Part shown: positions 56,360 through 64,000 of the stretch, one piece after another | Numbering within the stretch: the first letter of the stretch is position 1 | Layout of the letters: the number at the start of each line of letters is the position of its first letter | Assembly: GCF_000585995.1 (NCBI RefSeq) | Contig: NZ_CP007410.1 | Location: 1,081,430-1,145,429 of the forward strand | DNA length: 64,000 nt | DNA from: Pseudomonas brassicacearum | GTDB lineage: Bacteria; Pseudomonadota; Gammaproteobacteria; Pseudomonadales; Pseudomonadaceae | Direction: 5' to 3' | Notes under the pieces: model-generated | The model's input: only the letters and a program-made list of their open reading frames with translations | Database searches by the model: none | Told to the model about the DNA's origin: nothing | Program-made: the position numbers and the translations under genes

Positions 56360-57541
56360 ATGCTCACTCGAGAAGAACGCGCCATCATTCGCTCCACCGT
56401 TCCATTGCTTGAAAGCGGTGGGGAAGCGCTGATAACTCACTTCTATCGCATGATGCTGTCCGAATATCCCCAGGTGCGTCCGCTGTTCAACCAGGCTCAC
56501 CAGGCCAGTGGCGATCAGCCGCGTGCGCTGGCCAACGGCGTATTGATGTATGCACGGCACATTGACCAGCTCGACCAGTTGGGCGACCTGGTGGCGAAAA
56601 TCGTCAACAAGCACGTCGCCTTGCAGATCCTGCCAGAACATTACCCGATTGTCGGTTCGTGCCTGTTGCGGGCGATCGCCGAGGTGCTGGGCGAAGAGAT
56701 CGCCACGCCCGAAGTGATTGCCGCATGGGGCGCCGCCTATAACCAACTGGCCGATATCCTGATCGGCGCCGAAACCGGCATGTATGACCGCAAGGCCGCA
56801 GCACCGGGCGGCTGGCGGGGCGAGCGCGAGTTCACCCTGGTGGCCAAGGTGCAGGAAAGCTCGGAGATCACCTCGTTCTACTTTGAACCGGCGGACAAAG
56901 GGCCGATCCTGGTGGCCGAGCCGGGCCAATACATCGGCATGAAGTTGATGCTCGATGGCGAGGAAGTGCGCCGCAACTATTCGCTGTCAGCCCTGGCGGA
57001 CAACGGTCAATACCGCATCAGTGTCAAACGCGAGGCGGGTGGACGAGTATCCAACTACCTGCACCATCATTTTCAGGTCGGCAGCAGTATCCAGCTGTTC
57101 CCGCCGTCCGGTGATTTCTACCTGACCGCCAGCGACAAGCCGCTGGTGTTGATCAGTGGCGGTGTTGGCATCACCCCGACCCTGGCCATGTTGCAGGCTG
57201 CGCTGCAGACCGAGCGGCCGGTGCATTTCATCCACTGCGCGCGCAACGGCCGCGCCCACGCCTTCCGCGGCTGGATCGACGAGCTGGCCGAGCGTCACCC
57301 CCAACTCAAGCGTTTCTATTGCTATGACGAAGACGACGGCTTGAGCCCGGCGGCTGACAAGGTGGGGCTGTTGAGCGAGGCGCAACTGGCGCAATGGTTG
57401 CCGGAACAGCGCGACCTGGACGCTTATTTCCTCGGGCCGAAGGGCTTCATGGGCGCCGTCAAGCGCCACCTCAGGGCCTTGGGCGTACCGGACCAACAGA
57501 GTCGCTACGAATTCTTCGGGCCGGCGGCGGCGCTGGAATGA
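56360..57541 (+). CDS. hmp: flavohaemoglobin (NO dioxygenase)
   Basis: Converts nitric oxide to nitrate with NAD(P)H and O2. The 393 aa protein has a globin domain (about residues 1-138; proximal His85 in NKHVALQI, Phe and Tyr near the distal side), an FAD domain with RNYSLS and KREAGGRVSNYLH, and an NAD domain with SGGVGITPTLAML. ATG 56360 follows CAGGAGTCACCCT; the upstream in-frame ATG at 56279 is rejected. It is divergent from norR, the usual arrangement. Confidence 0.95.
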   Translation: MLTREERAIIRSTVPLLESGGEALITHFYRMMLSEYPQVRPLFNQAHQASGDQPRALANGVLMYARHIDQLDQLGDLVAKIVNKHVALQILPEHYPIVGSCLLRAIAEVLGEEIATPEVIAAWGAAYNQLADILIGAETGMYDRKAAAPGGWRGEREFTLVAKVQESSEITSFYFEPADKGPILVAEPGQYIGMKLMLDGEEVRRNYSLSALADNGQYRISVKREAGGRVSNYLHHHFQVGSSIQLFPPSGDFYLTASDKPLVLISGGVGITPTLAMLQAALQTERPVHFIHCARNGRAHAFRGWIDELAERHPQLKRFYCYDEDDGLSPAADKVGLLSEAQLAQWLPEQRDLDAYFLGPKGFMGAVKRHLRALGVPDQQSRYEFFGPAAALE

Positions 57542-57547
57542 GGTAGC

Positions 57548-57574
57548 GGCAAACCCGGGCAACCGGGTTGCCTT
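57548..57574 (+). terminator. weak hairpin after hmp
   Basis: GGCAAACCCGG-GCAA-CCGGGTTGCC forms an imperfect stem, but only CTTC follows rather than a T tract. It may act with the adjacent REP pair. Confidence 0.4.
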
Positions 57575-57670
57575 CATCGCGAGCAGGCTCGCTCCCACAG
57601 TTTTTTGCGCTGTTCACAGCAATTGTGTCCGCCGCTATCTCCTGTGGGAGCGAGCTTGCTCGCGATGGCG
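57575..57670. repeat. paired REP palindromes, CGCGAGCAGGCTCGCTCCCA family
   Basis: ATCGCGAGCAGGCTCGCTCC and the facing TGTGGGAGCGAGCTTGCTCG, separated by about 40 bp, as at 13.4 and 25.8 kb. Confidence 0.8.
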
Positions 57671-57859
57671 GCAGCAGGTCCATCCCTACCCAACTGCCAG
57701 AATTAATCCCCGCTTAACCTTCTTGCGGTCTATTCCCCTCCAATGTCGACGCCCGCAGCTCGTTCACTGTCATGGTCAGCGTGTAGACTTCGATACATCC
57801 GATCGCGCGCCGGGTGTCGCGAGGCTGCGCGTCAATCCATGCATACAAAAGGAAAGGCA

Positions 57860-58369
57860 ATGAGTGAGGAAATGATGCGCCTGGGTCGTGAACGGCGCTT
57901 TCTGGTGCTGTTGGGGCTGATCTGCCTGGCGCTGATCGGCGGCGCGCTGTACATGCAGGTAGTGCTCGGTGAAGCGCCGTGCCCGCTGTGTATCCTGCAG
58001 CGCTATGCGCTGTTGCTGATCGCGATCTTCGCCTTTGTCGGCGCGGCCATGCGCACCCGTCGCAGCCTGACGATTTTCGAAGGACTTGTGGTGCTTTGCG
58101 CCCTGGCCGGAGCGGCCGTGGCGGGGCATCACGTGTACACCCAGTTCTTCCCGGCGGTCAGTTGCGGCGTCGACGTGTTGCAACCGATTGTCGACGACCT
58201 GCCGCTGGCGAAGATCTTCCCGTTGGGTTTCCAGGTCGATGGTTTTTGCTCCACCCCGTACCCGCCGATCCTGGGGCTGTCCCTGGCACAGTGGGCGCTG
58301 GTGGCCTTCGTGCTGATCGTGGTGCTGGTGCCGTTGCTGGTGTCGCGTAACCGCAAACACCTTCGCTGA
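57860..58369 (+). CDS. dsbB: disulfide bond formation protein B
   Basis: Inner-membrane quinone reductase that reoxidises DsbA. The 169 aa protein has four membrane segments and both redox pairs: Cys-Pro-Leu-Cys (about residues 41-44, APCPLCILQRYAL) and the second periplasmic loop pair around VSCGVDVL and GFCSTPYPP. ATG 57860 follows AAAAGGAAAGGCA; the upstream frame from 57743 is not conserved. A terminator follows. Confidence 0.94.
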   Translation: MSEEMMRLGRERRFLVLLGLICLALIGGALYMQVVLGEAPCPLCILQRYALLLIAIFAFVGAAMRTRRSLTIFEGLVVLCALAGAAVAGHHVYTQFFPAVSCGVDVLQPIVDDLPLAKIFPLGFQVDGFCSTPYPPILGLSLAQWALVAFVLIVVLVPLLVSRNRKHLR

Positions 58370-58382
58370 AACACCCCAAGGA

Positions 58383-58420
58383 AACGCCCCGGTTCCTCTT
58401 CTGGAGAGCCGGGGCGTTTT
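58383..58420 (+). terminator. terminator after dsbB
   Basis: AACGCCCCGG and CCGGGGCGTT with an 18-base loop and TTTT, about 14 bp after the stop. Confidence 0.85.
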
Positions 58421-59159
58421 GCATTTCAGCCTTGGGATGGATCGGCCTTGATCCGAGGCAAGAATGGGTTGCGACAGTGTGCGACATGTTGTCACACATT
58501 TTGCCTCCTGCGATCCTTCCAGGCGTGGATAAACGCCTCATCCTGTAACAAAAAAACAGTACATGCTGCTCGGATTATCTCAGGCGGCTCTTCGTGCAGC
58601 AGGCATTTTTAACAGCGAAGCGCCATGCGGCCTAGCCCCCGAAAAATGGGCTCTCCCCAGAAAAACTAGCGCTTCTTAACCCCCTCGAGCTGTCTAAATC
58701 GGGCGTAGTAGGCCTATATTTTTTGTGGTTCTTGTTGAGAATGAATTTCGATAAGATGCCGGCCGTTTGTATTTACGGGCAGGGATTATTGCCGGATCGG
58801 ATAAAAATTATTTCGGGATGAGACATGGTCTACAGCGCGCCAGCTCACTACAATCGGCCGCACCGAATTTCCGACCCGGCTCAGGCTTGAGCACGAGGTG
58901 GTCGAAGGGCGTTATCGCCCCATGCGACCCCGGGTGTCGGTGCCTCCAACTACCCGCACCAAATGGAATTGGGCTTGAACTAGGCCTTTGACCAACGAAT
59001 AAGAACTCACTGCTGGCCCAGGATGTGTCGAACAGCGTCTGATTGATGCAGCGACGGGCAGCCCTTATTCAATCCAAGAAAAATGCCAACCCTTGGCAGG
59101 GTGAAGTGTTGGCGATCAAAACCCAACTGCATTGCGCAAGCTGCTTTAGAGGTCGTGAG
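58421..59159. promoter_or_regulatory. 740-bp leader region upstream of cyoA
   Basis: No conserved ORF. Contains an imperfect palindrome around GTGTGCGACATGTTGTCACAC (58478-58498) preceded by a second TGCGACA at 58470, so TGCGACA occurs twice plus an inverted TTGTCACA. Several AT-rich patches suitable for promoters lie at 58710-58760 and 58790-58820. No ANR (TTGAT-N4-ATCAA) site was found. The regulators of the oxidase operon probably bind here. Confidence 0.45.
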
Positions 59160-60107
59160 ATGAGTAAAAACAGGTACCCCCGATTACTAGGCTTATTGCC
59201 CCTGCTCGGCACGTTGTTGCTGGGAGGCTGCAACATGACCTTGCTCGATCCCAAGGGCCAGGTCGGCCTGGATGAACGAAACCTGATCATCACCGCCACG
59301 CTGCTGATGTTGCTCGTCGTTGTGCCGGTTATCGTCATGACCTTCCTGTTCGCCTGGAAATACCGCGCGTCCAACACCAGTGCCACGTACACGCCGAAGT
59401 GGTCGCACTCGACCAAGATCGAAGTCGCGGTGTGGACGATTCCAGTGCTGATCATCATTGCCCTGGGTTACATCACCTACAAGTCGACCCATGCCCTGGA
59501 CCCGTATCGTCCACTGGATTCGGACGTCAAGCCGATCACCATTGAAGTGGTTTCGATGGACTGGAAGTGGCTGTTCATCTATCCGGAACAAGGCATCGCC
59601 ACTGTCAACAAGATCGTGTTCCCGGCCCACACGCCGATCAACTTCAAGGTCACCTCCGACACCGTGATGAACTCGTTCTTCATCCCGGGCCTGGGCGGCC
59701 AGATCTACGCGATGGCGGGCATGCAGACCAAGCTGCACCTGATCGCCAACCAGAACGCCGAACTCGACGGTATCTCCGCCAACTACAGCGGCGCGGGTTT
59801 CACCGGCATGAAGTTCAAAGCAATCGCCACGACCCAGGAAGATTTCGACGCCTGGGTCAACGATGTGAAGAAGGCACCTAAACAGCTTGAAAAAGCTGAA
59901 TACGAAGCCCTTTCCAAACCGAGCCAGAACAACCCAGTCGAACTCTACTCGTCGGTCACGCCGAACCTGTTCCAGACCATCATCGACAAGTATGAAGGGA
60001 TGAATCCGGGCAAGCCGATGCACCACGAGAAGAAAGAGAAGGAAGTGGCCCACAACATGGAAGGGATGGACATGAGCTCGCATTCAGCTGCCGGGGCAGA
60101 GGAGTAA
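59160..60107 (+). CDS. cyoA: cytochrome bo3 ubiquinol oxidase subunit II
   Basis: Subunit II of the proton-pumping bo3 quinol oxidase. The 315 aa lipoprotein has a signal peptide with lipobox LLGGC (Cys24), two transmembrane helices (about 44-66 and 90-108), and a periplasmic cupredoxin-like domain ([19 protein letters not shown]) that lacks the CuA ligands of cytochrome c oxidases. The C-terminus is rich in His and Met ([20 protein letters not shown]). ATG 59160 follows AGAGGTCGTGAG. First gene of cyoABCDE. Confidence 0.95.
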   Translation: MSKNRYPRLLGLLPLLGTLLLGGCNMTLLDPKGQVGLDERNLIITATLLMLLVVVPVIVMTFLFAWKYRASNTSATYTPKWSHSTKIEVAVWTIPVLIIIALGYITYKSTHALDPYRPLDSDVKPITIEVVSMDWKWLFIYPEQGIATVNKIVFPAHTPINFKVTSDTVMNSFFIPGLGGQIYAMAGMQTKLHLIANQNAELDGISANYSGAGFTGMKFKAIATTQEDFDAWVNDVKKAPKQLEKAEYEALSKPSQNNPVELYSSVTPNLFQTIIDKYEGMNPGKPMHHEKKEKEVAHNMEGMDMSSHSAAGAEE

Positions 60108-60110
60108 ACG

Positions 60111-62141
60111 ATGTTTGGTAAATTAAGTTGGGAAGCGATCCCGTTCCACGAGCCGATTGTCATGGTGACCCTCGCCATCATCGCGCTCGGTGGCCTGGCG
60201 CTATTTGCGGGGATCACCTACTTCAAGAAGTGGACCTACCTGTGGACCGAGTGGCTGACTTCGGTCGACCACAAGAAGATCGGCGTGATGTACATCATCG
60301 TCGCCATGGTCATGCTGCTGCGCGGTTTTGCCGACGCCATCATGATGCGTACCCAGTTGGCCATGGCCACCGAGGGTTCGCCTGGCTACCTGCCGCCTGA
60401 ACACTATGACCAGATCTTCACCGCCCACGGTGTGATCATGATCATCTTCATGGCGATGCCTTTCTTCACCGGCCTGATGAACCTTGCAGTGCCGCTGCAG
60501 ATCGGCGCGCGTGACGTGGCCTTCCCATTCCTGAACTCCCTGAGCTTCTGGCTGCTGGTGTCCGGCGTGGTGCTGATCAACCTGTCCCTGGGCGTTGGCG
60601 AATTCGCCAAGACCGGTTGGGTGGCCTATCCGCCGCTGTCTGGGCTGCAATACAGTCCGGGCGTGGGGATGGATTACTACATCTGGGCGCTACAGCTATC
60701 CGGGTTGGGGACAACGCTGACGGGGGTCAACTTCCTCGCCACCGTGCTGAAAATGCGTACCCCCGGCATGAAGTTGATGGACATGCCGATCTTCACCTGG
60801 ACCTGCACCTGGGCCAACGTGCTGATCGTCGCTTCCTTCCCGATCCTCACCGCAACCCTGGCTTTGCTGACGCTTGACCGCTACATGGATTTCCACATTT
60901 TCACCAATGAACTGGGTGGAAATCCGATGATGTACGTCAACCTGTTCTGGGCCTGGGGTCACCCCGAGGTGTACATCCTGATCCTGCCGGCGTTCGGGAT
61001 TTTCTCCGAAGTCATCTCGACCTTCTCCGGCAAGAAACTGTTCGGCCACCACTCGATGATCTACGCTTCCGGCGCGATCTCGGTACTGGGCTTCATGGTC
61101 TGGCTGCACCACTTCTTCACCATGGGTTCGGGGGCCAGCGTCAACGCCTTCTTCGGCCTGGCGACGATGCTGATTTCGATCCCGACGGGGGTGAAGCTGT
61201 TCAACTGGCTGTTCACCATCTATCAGGGCCGCCTGCGTTTCACCAGCCACGTGCTGTGGACCCTGGGCTTCATGGTGACCTTCGCTATCGGCGGCATGAC
61301 CGGCGTACTGCTGGCCATCCCGGGTGCGGACTTCGTGCTGCACAACAGCCTGTTCGTGATCGCCCACTTCCACAACGTGATCATCGGTGGCGCGGTATTC
61401 GGCTATATCGCCGGCTTCGCGTTCTACTTCCCGAAAGCGTTCGGCTTCAAGCTGCACGAAGGCTGGGGCAAGGCCGCGTTCTGGTTCTGGATCACCGGCT
61501 TCTTCGTCGCGTTCATGCCGCTCTATGTACTGGGCTTCATGGGCATGACCCGTCGCCTGAACGCCACTACCAACCCTGAGTGGGTGCCGTACCTGTACGT
61601 CGCCATGTTCGGTGCGGTGATGATCGCTGTCGGCATCGCCTGCCAGCTGATCCAGCTGTACGTCAGCGTGCGCGATCGCAACAAGCCAGAGAACGTGTGC
61701 GATCACGGTGACCCGTGGAATGCCCATACCCTGGAGTGGTCGACCTCTTCGCCACCGCCGTTCTACAACTTTGCCGTGCTGCCAAAAGCGGACGTCATCG
61801 ACCCGTTCACCGAGGCCAAGGAAAACGGCACCGCGTACCAGGCTCCGGCCAAGTACGAGCCGATCCACATGCCCAACAACACCGCGACCGGTGTGGTCAT
61901 GGGCGCGCTGTTGACCGTGTTCGGTTTCGCGATGATCTGGCACATCTGGTGGCTGGCCATCGCCAGCCTGGTCGGCACCGTGGCGTATTTCGTGATCCAT
62001 GCTGCCCGTGACGATCAGGGCTACATGGTGCCGGTGGATGTCATCGAGCGCATCGAAGCCGAGCAGCACAAGCGCCTGGTAGCGGCCGGGAAAGTCCCCG
62101 CCACCGCCACCCGTGTTGAAACCTCGTTGGAACAGGCTTAA
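60111..62141 (+). CDS. cyoB: cytochrome bo3 ubiquinol oxidase subunit I
   Basis: Catalytic subunit binding the low-spin haem b, haem o3 and CuB. The 676 aa protein has about 15 hydrophobic helices. CuB and haem histidines are seen in [15 protein letters not shown] (His-Pro-Glu-Val-Tyr with the cross-linked Tyr), WLHHFFT, and [13 protein letters not shown]. The start is 3 bp after cyoA, inside the same operon. Confidence 0.97.
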   Translation: MFGKLSWEAIPFHEPIVMVTLAIIALGGLALFAGITYFKKWTYLWTEWLTSVDHKKIGVMYIIVAMVMLLRGFADAIMMRTQLAMATEGSPGYLPPEHYDQIFTAHGVIMIIFMAMPFFTGLMNLAVPLQIGARDVAFPFLNSLSFWLLVSGVVLINLSLGVGEFAKTGWVAYPPLSGLQYSPGVGMDYYIWALQLSGLGTTLTGVNFLATVLKMRTPGMKLMDMPIFTWTCTWANVLIVASFPILTATLALLTLDRYMDFHIFTNELGGNPMMYVNLFWAWGHPEVYILILPAFGIFSEVISTFSGKKLFGHHSMIYASGAISVLGFMVWLHHFFTMGSGASVNAFFGLATMLISIPTGVKLFNWLFTIYQGRLRFTSHVLWTLGFMVTFAIGGMTGVLLAIPGADFVLHNSLFVIAHFHNVIIGGAVFGYIAGFAFYFPKAFGFKLHEGWGKAAFWFWITGFFVAFMPLYVLGFMGMTRRLNATTNPEWVPYLYVAMFGAVMIAVGIACQLIQLYVSVRDRNKPENVCDHGDPWNAHTLEWSTSSPPPFYNFAVLPKADVIDPFTEAKENGTAYQAPAKYEPIHMPNNTATGVVMGALLTVFGFAMIWHIWWLAIASLVGTVAYFVIHAARDDQGYMVPVDVIERIEAEQHKRLVAAGKVPATATRVETSLEQA

Positions 62142-62144
62142 ACC

Positions 62145-62771
62145 ATGTCGAACTTAGTGACCACTGTTGGACACGCCCATGGTCATGACCATGGGCACGA
62201 TGACCATCACCACGACTCGGGCGAGATGACCGTATTCGGTTTCTGGCTCTACCTGATGACCGACTGCATTCTGTTTGCGTCGATCTTCGCGGCGTACGCG
62301 GTGCTGGTTAACAACGTCGCCGGTGGCCCGTCGGGCCACGACATCTTCGAGCTGCCGTACGTGCTGGGCGAAACCGCTCTGCTGCTGTTCAGCTCGATTA
62401 CCTACGGCTTCGCCATGCTGGCGTTGTTCAAGGGCAAGAAAAACCAGGTCCTGGGCTGGCTGGCCATGACCTTCCTGTTCGGTGCCGGCTTCATCGGCAT
62501 GGAGATCAATGAGTTCCACGTACTGATCTCCGAGGGCTTCGGCCCTAGCCGCTCAGGCTTTCTGTCCGGGTTCTTCACCCTGGTCGGCACCCACGGCCTG
62601 CACGTGACCAGCGGCCTGATCTGGATGGCGATCATGATGTACCAGGTCCAGAAAAACGGCCTGACCGCCACCAACAAGACGCGCCTGAGCTGCCTGAGCC
62701 TGTTCTGGCACTTCCTGGACGTGGTGTGGATCTGCGTATTCACCGTTGTATATCTGATGGGGACTTTGTAA
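62145..62771 (+). CDS. cyoC: cytochrome bo3 ubiquinol oxidase subunit III
   Basis: Subunit III, 208 aa with five transmembrane helices. The N-terminus is very His-rich ([18 protein letters not shown], residues 8-25), as seen in other Pseudomonas CyoC. Family motifs are [20 protein letters not shown] and [14 protein letters not shown]. Starts 3 bp after cyoB. Confidence 0.96.
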   Translation: MSNLVTTVGHAHGHDHGHDDHHHDSGEMTVFGFWLYLMTDCILFASIFAAYAVLVNNVAGGPSGHDIFELPYVLGETALLLFSSITYGFAMLALFKGKKNQVLGWLAMTFLFGAGFIGMEINEFHVLISEGFGPSRSGFLSGFFTLVGTHGLHVTSGLIWMAIMMYQVQKNGLTATNKTRLSCLSLFWHFLDVVWICVFTVVYLMGTL

Positions 62772-63107
62772 ATGGCTAACGCACATTCCCATGATGGCCA
62801 CGACGCCGGCCACGGCAGCGTCAAGTCCTACGCCATCGGTTTCATCCTGTCGGTGATCCTGACCGTCATTCCGTTCGGCCTGGTGATGTACCCGACACTG
62901 CCGAAAAGCCTGACCCTGTGGATCATTCTGATCTTCGCCGTGGTCCAGGTACTGGTGCACCTGGTGTACTTCCTGCACCTGGACCGCTCCGCCGCCCAAC
63001 GTAACAACGTGGTCGCGTTTGTCTTTGCCGCGATCGTGATTGTCCTGCTGGTTGGCCTGTCGTTGTGGATCATGTTCAGCATCCACACCAACATGATGGC
63101 GCACTGA
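62772..63107 (+). CDS. cyoD: cytochrome bo3 ubiquinol oxidase subunit IV
   Basis: Small assembly subunit, 111 aa with three transmembrane helices (about residues 18-38, 46-66, 80-102). The start codon directly follows the cyoC stop. Conserved segment [16 protein letters not shown]. Confidence 0.95.
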   Translation: MANAHSHDGHDAGHGSVKSYAIGFILSVILTVIPFGLVMYPTLPKSLTLWIILIFAVVQVLVHLVYFLHLDRSAAQRNNVVAFVFAAIVIVLLVGLSLWIMFSIHTNMMAH

Positions 63108-63118
63108 GGAAAGTCCGG

Positions 63119-64000
63119 ATGTCCTTAAAGCACTTTATCCAAATCACCAAGCCGGGGATCATTTTCGGTAACGTGCTTTCTGTGGCAGGCGGGTTTTTCC
63201 TGGCTTCGAAAGGGCATGTCGATCTGGCCATCTTCCTGGCGGCGATGATCGGCACTTCCCTGGTGGTGGCGTCCGGTTGCGTGTTCAACAACTGCATCGA
63301 CCGCGACATCGACATCAAGATGGAGCGCACCAAGAACCGCGCGCTGGTCCAGGGGCTGATCCCGGTGCAACTGGCCCTGGCGTTCGCCACGGTGCTGGGC
63401 GTGGCCGGTGTCGCGCTGTTGTATCGGGTCGCCAACCCGTTGGCGGCGCTGTTCGCGGTGATCGGTTTTGTCATCTACGTCGGCCTCTACAGCCTGTACC
63501 TCAAGCGTAAGTCGGTGCACGGCACGCTGGTGGGCAGTCTGTCGGGGGCGATGCCGCCTGTGATCGGTTACGTCGCGGTGAGCAACAGCTTCGACATGGC
63601 TGCGCTGACGCTGCTGGTGATGTTCAGCCTGTGGCAGATGCCGCATTCCTATGCCATCGCGATCTTCCGCTTCAACGACTACCTGGCGGCCTCGATTCCG
63701 GTGCTGCCGGTCAAGCGCGGCATCCGCGTGGCCAAGAAGCACATCCTGCTCTACATCCTGGCCTTCCTCGTGGCGACCTTGATGCTGACCTTCAGCGGCT
63801 ACGCCGGCATGAGCTACCTCGCCGTCGCCGCCGCCATGGGCATGTACTGGCTGTACATGGCCTGGACCGGCTACAAGGCGGTGGATGACACGGTCTGGGC
63901 ACGCAAGCTGTTCGTGTTCTCGATCTTCACCATCACCGCCCTGAGCGTCATGATGTCCCTGGACTTCAAAGTGCCGAGTGAGCTGCTGCTGACTTACGCG
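63119..64000 (+). CDS. cyoE: protoheme IX farnesyltransferase (haem o synthase), stop codon outside window
   Basis: UbiA-family prenyltransferase making haem o from haem b for the bo3 oxidase. 294 codons are in the window and the frame is open at the edge; the usual family length is about 295, so only the stop is likely missing. The Asp-rich prenyl-diphosphate motif is [18 protein letters not shown] (about residues 57-74), with a second near [16 protein letters not shown]. Starts 11 bp after cyoD behind GAGGAAAGTCCGG. Confidence 0.95.
   Translation, partial: MSLKHFIQITKPGIIFGNVLSVAGGFFLASKGHVDLAIFLAAMIGTSLVVASGCVFNNCIDRDIDIKMERTKNRALVQGLIPVQLALAFATVLGVAGVALLYRVANPLAALFAVIGFVIYVGLYSLYLKRKSVHGTLVGSLSGAMPPVIGYVAVSNSFDMAALTLLVMFSLWQMPHSYAIAIFRFNDYLAASIPVLPVKRGIRVAKKHILLYILAFLVATLMLTFSGYAGMSYLAVAAAMGMYWLYMAWTGYKAVDDTVWARKLFVFSIFTITALSVMMSLDFKVPSELLLTYA

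Noticed and set aside
58767..58991. 75-codon ORF in the cyo leader
   Set aside because: No ribosome-binding site, no family, and codon use unlike the neighbours.

Overview
The window is GC-rich chromosomal DNA from a fluorescent pseudomonad, most likely of the Pseudomonas fluorescens group. This rests on near-textbook Pseudomonas proteins (AlgW, CysNC, the hmg operon, a short LOV photoreceptor, DUF3509) and on many paired REP palindromes between genes. It begins inside a TonB-dependent siderophore receptor and ends at the last sense codon of cyoE. I saw no rRNA, tRNA, CRISPR array or prophage.

Layout. 0-7.4 kb: siderophore receptor, algW (envelope-stress protease), a Nif3-like protein and cysD-cysNC (sulfate activation). 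7.5-16.8 kb: acyltransferase, pta, DUF3565 protein, slyD, glutathione peroxidase, Old Yellow Enzyme, glycosyltransferase, cysZ (sulfate uptake) and trxB. 17-21 kb: an aminotransferase and a five-gene pterin operon folM-folE-folX-DUF1244-HopJ. 21-24 kb: a probable light-sensing module, a MerR/LitR-type regulator without cobalamin-binding residues, divergent from folM, plus a short LOV protein and a PilZ-like gene, followed by a flavodoxin. 24-27 kb: aldolase, alpha/beta hydrolase and SDR.

27-31 kb is an accessory patch whose genes point to inter-bacterial conflict. It holds an AmpDh3-like peptidoglycan amidase without a signal peptide, an IS256-family element inserted into a REP pair, an R2K-type ATP-grasp protein, a frameshifted remnant of an S-type pyocin/E-colicin immunity gene, and two unknown short ORFs before a strong terminator.

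31-37 kb: DUF1302 and DUF1329 envelope proteins with a MalT-like LuxR regulator. 37-41.3 kb: homogentisate catabolism (hmgR, hmgA, fahA, maiA) with a palindromic operator. The folM-folE-folX products make tetrahydromonapterin, the pterin cofactor of phenylalanine hydroxylase, so the window holds the cofactor route and the lower end of the same phenylalanine/tyrosine pathway. 41.5-58.4 kb: SirB1-like protein, a leucine-dehydrogenase homologue lacking its catalytic lysine, BenE transporter with a divergent MocR regulator, LexA-controlled yebG, psiE, DUF3509, an HPF-like protein, AraC regulator, EamA exporter, a hydroxyacid reductase, YkgJ, cheV, and the NO-detoxification pair norR-hmp with three NorR sites and a possible sigma-54 promoter, then dsbB. 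59-64 kb: cyoABCDE, the bo3 ubiquinol oxidase operon.
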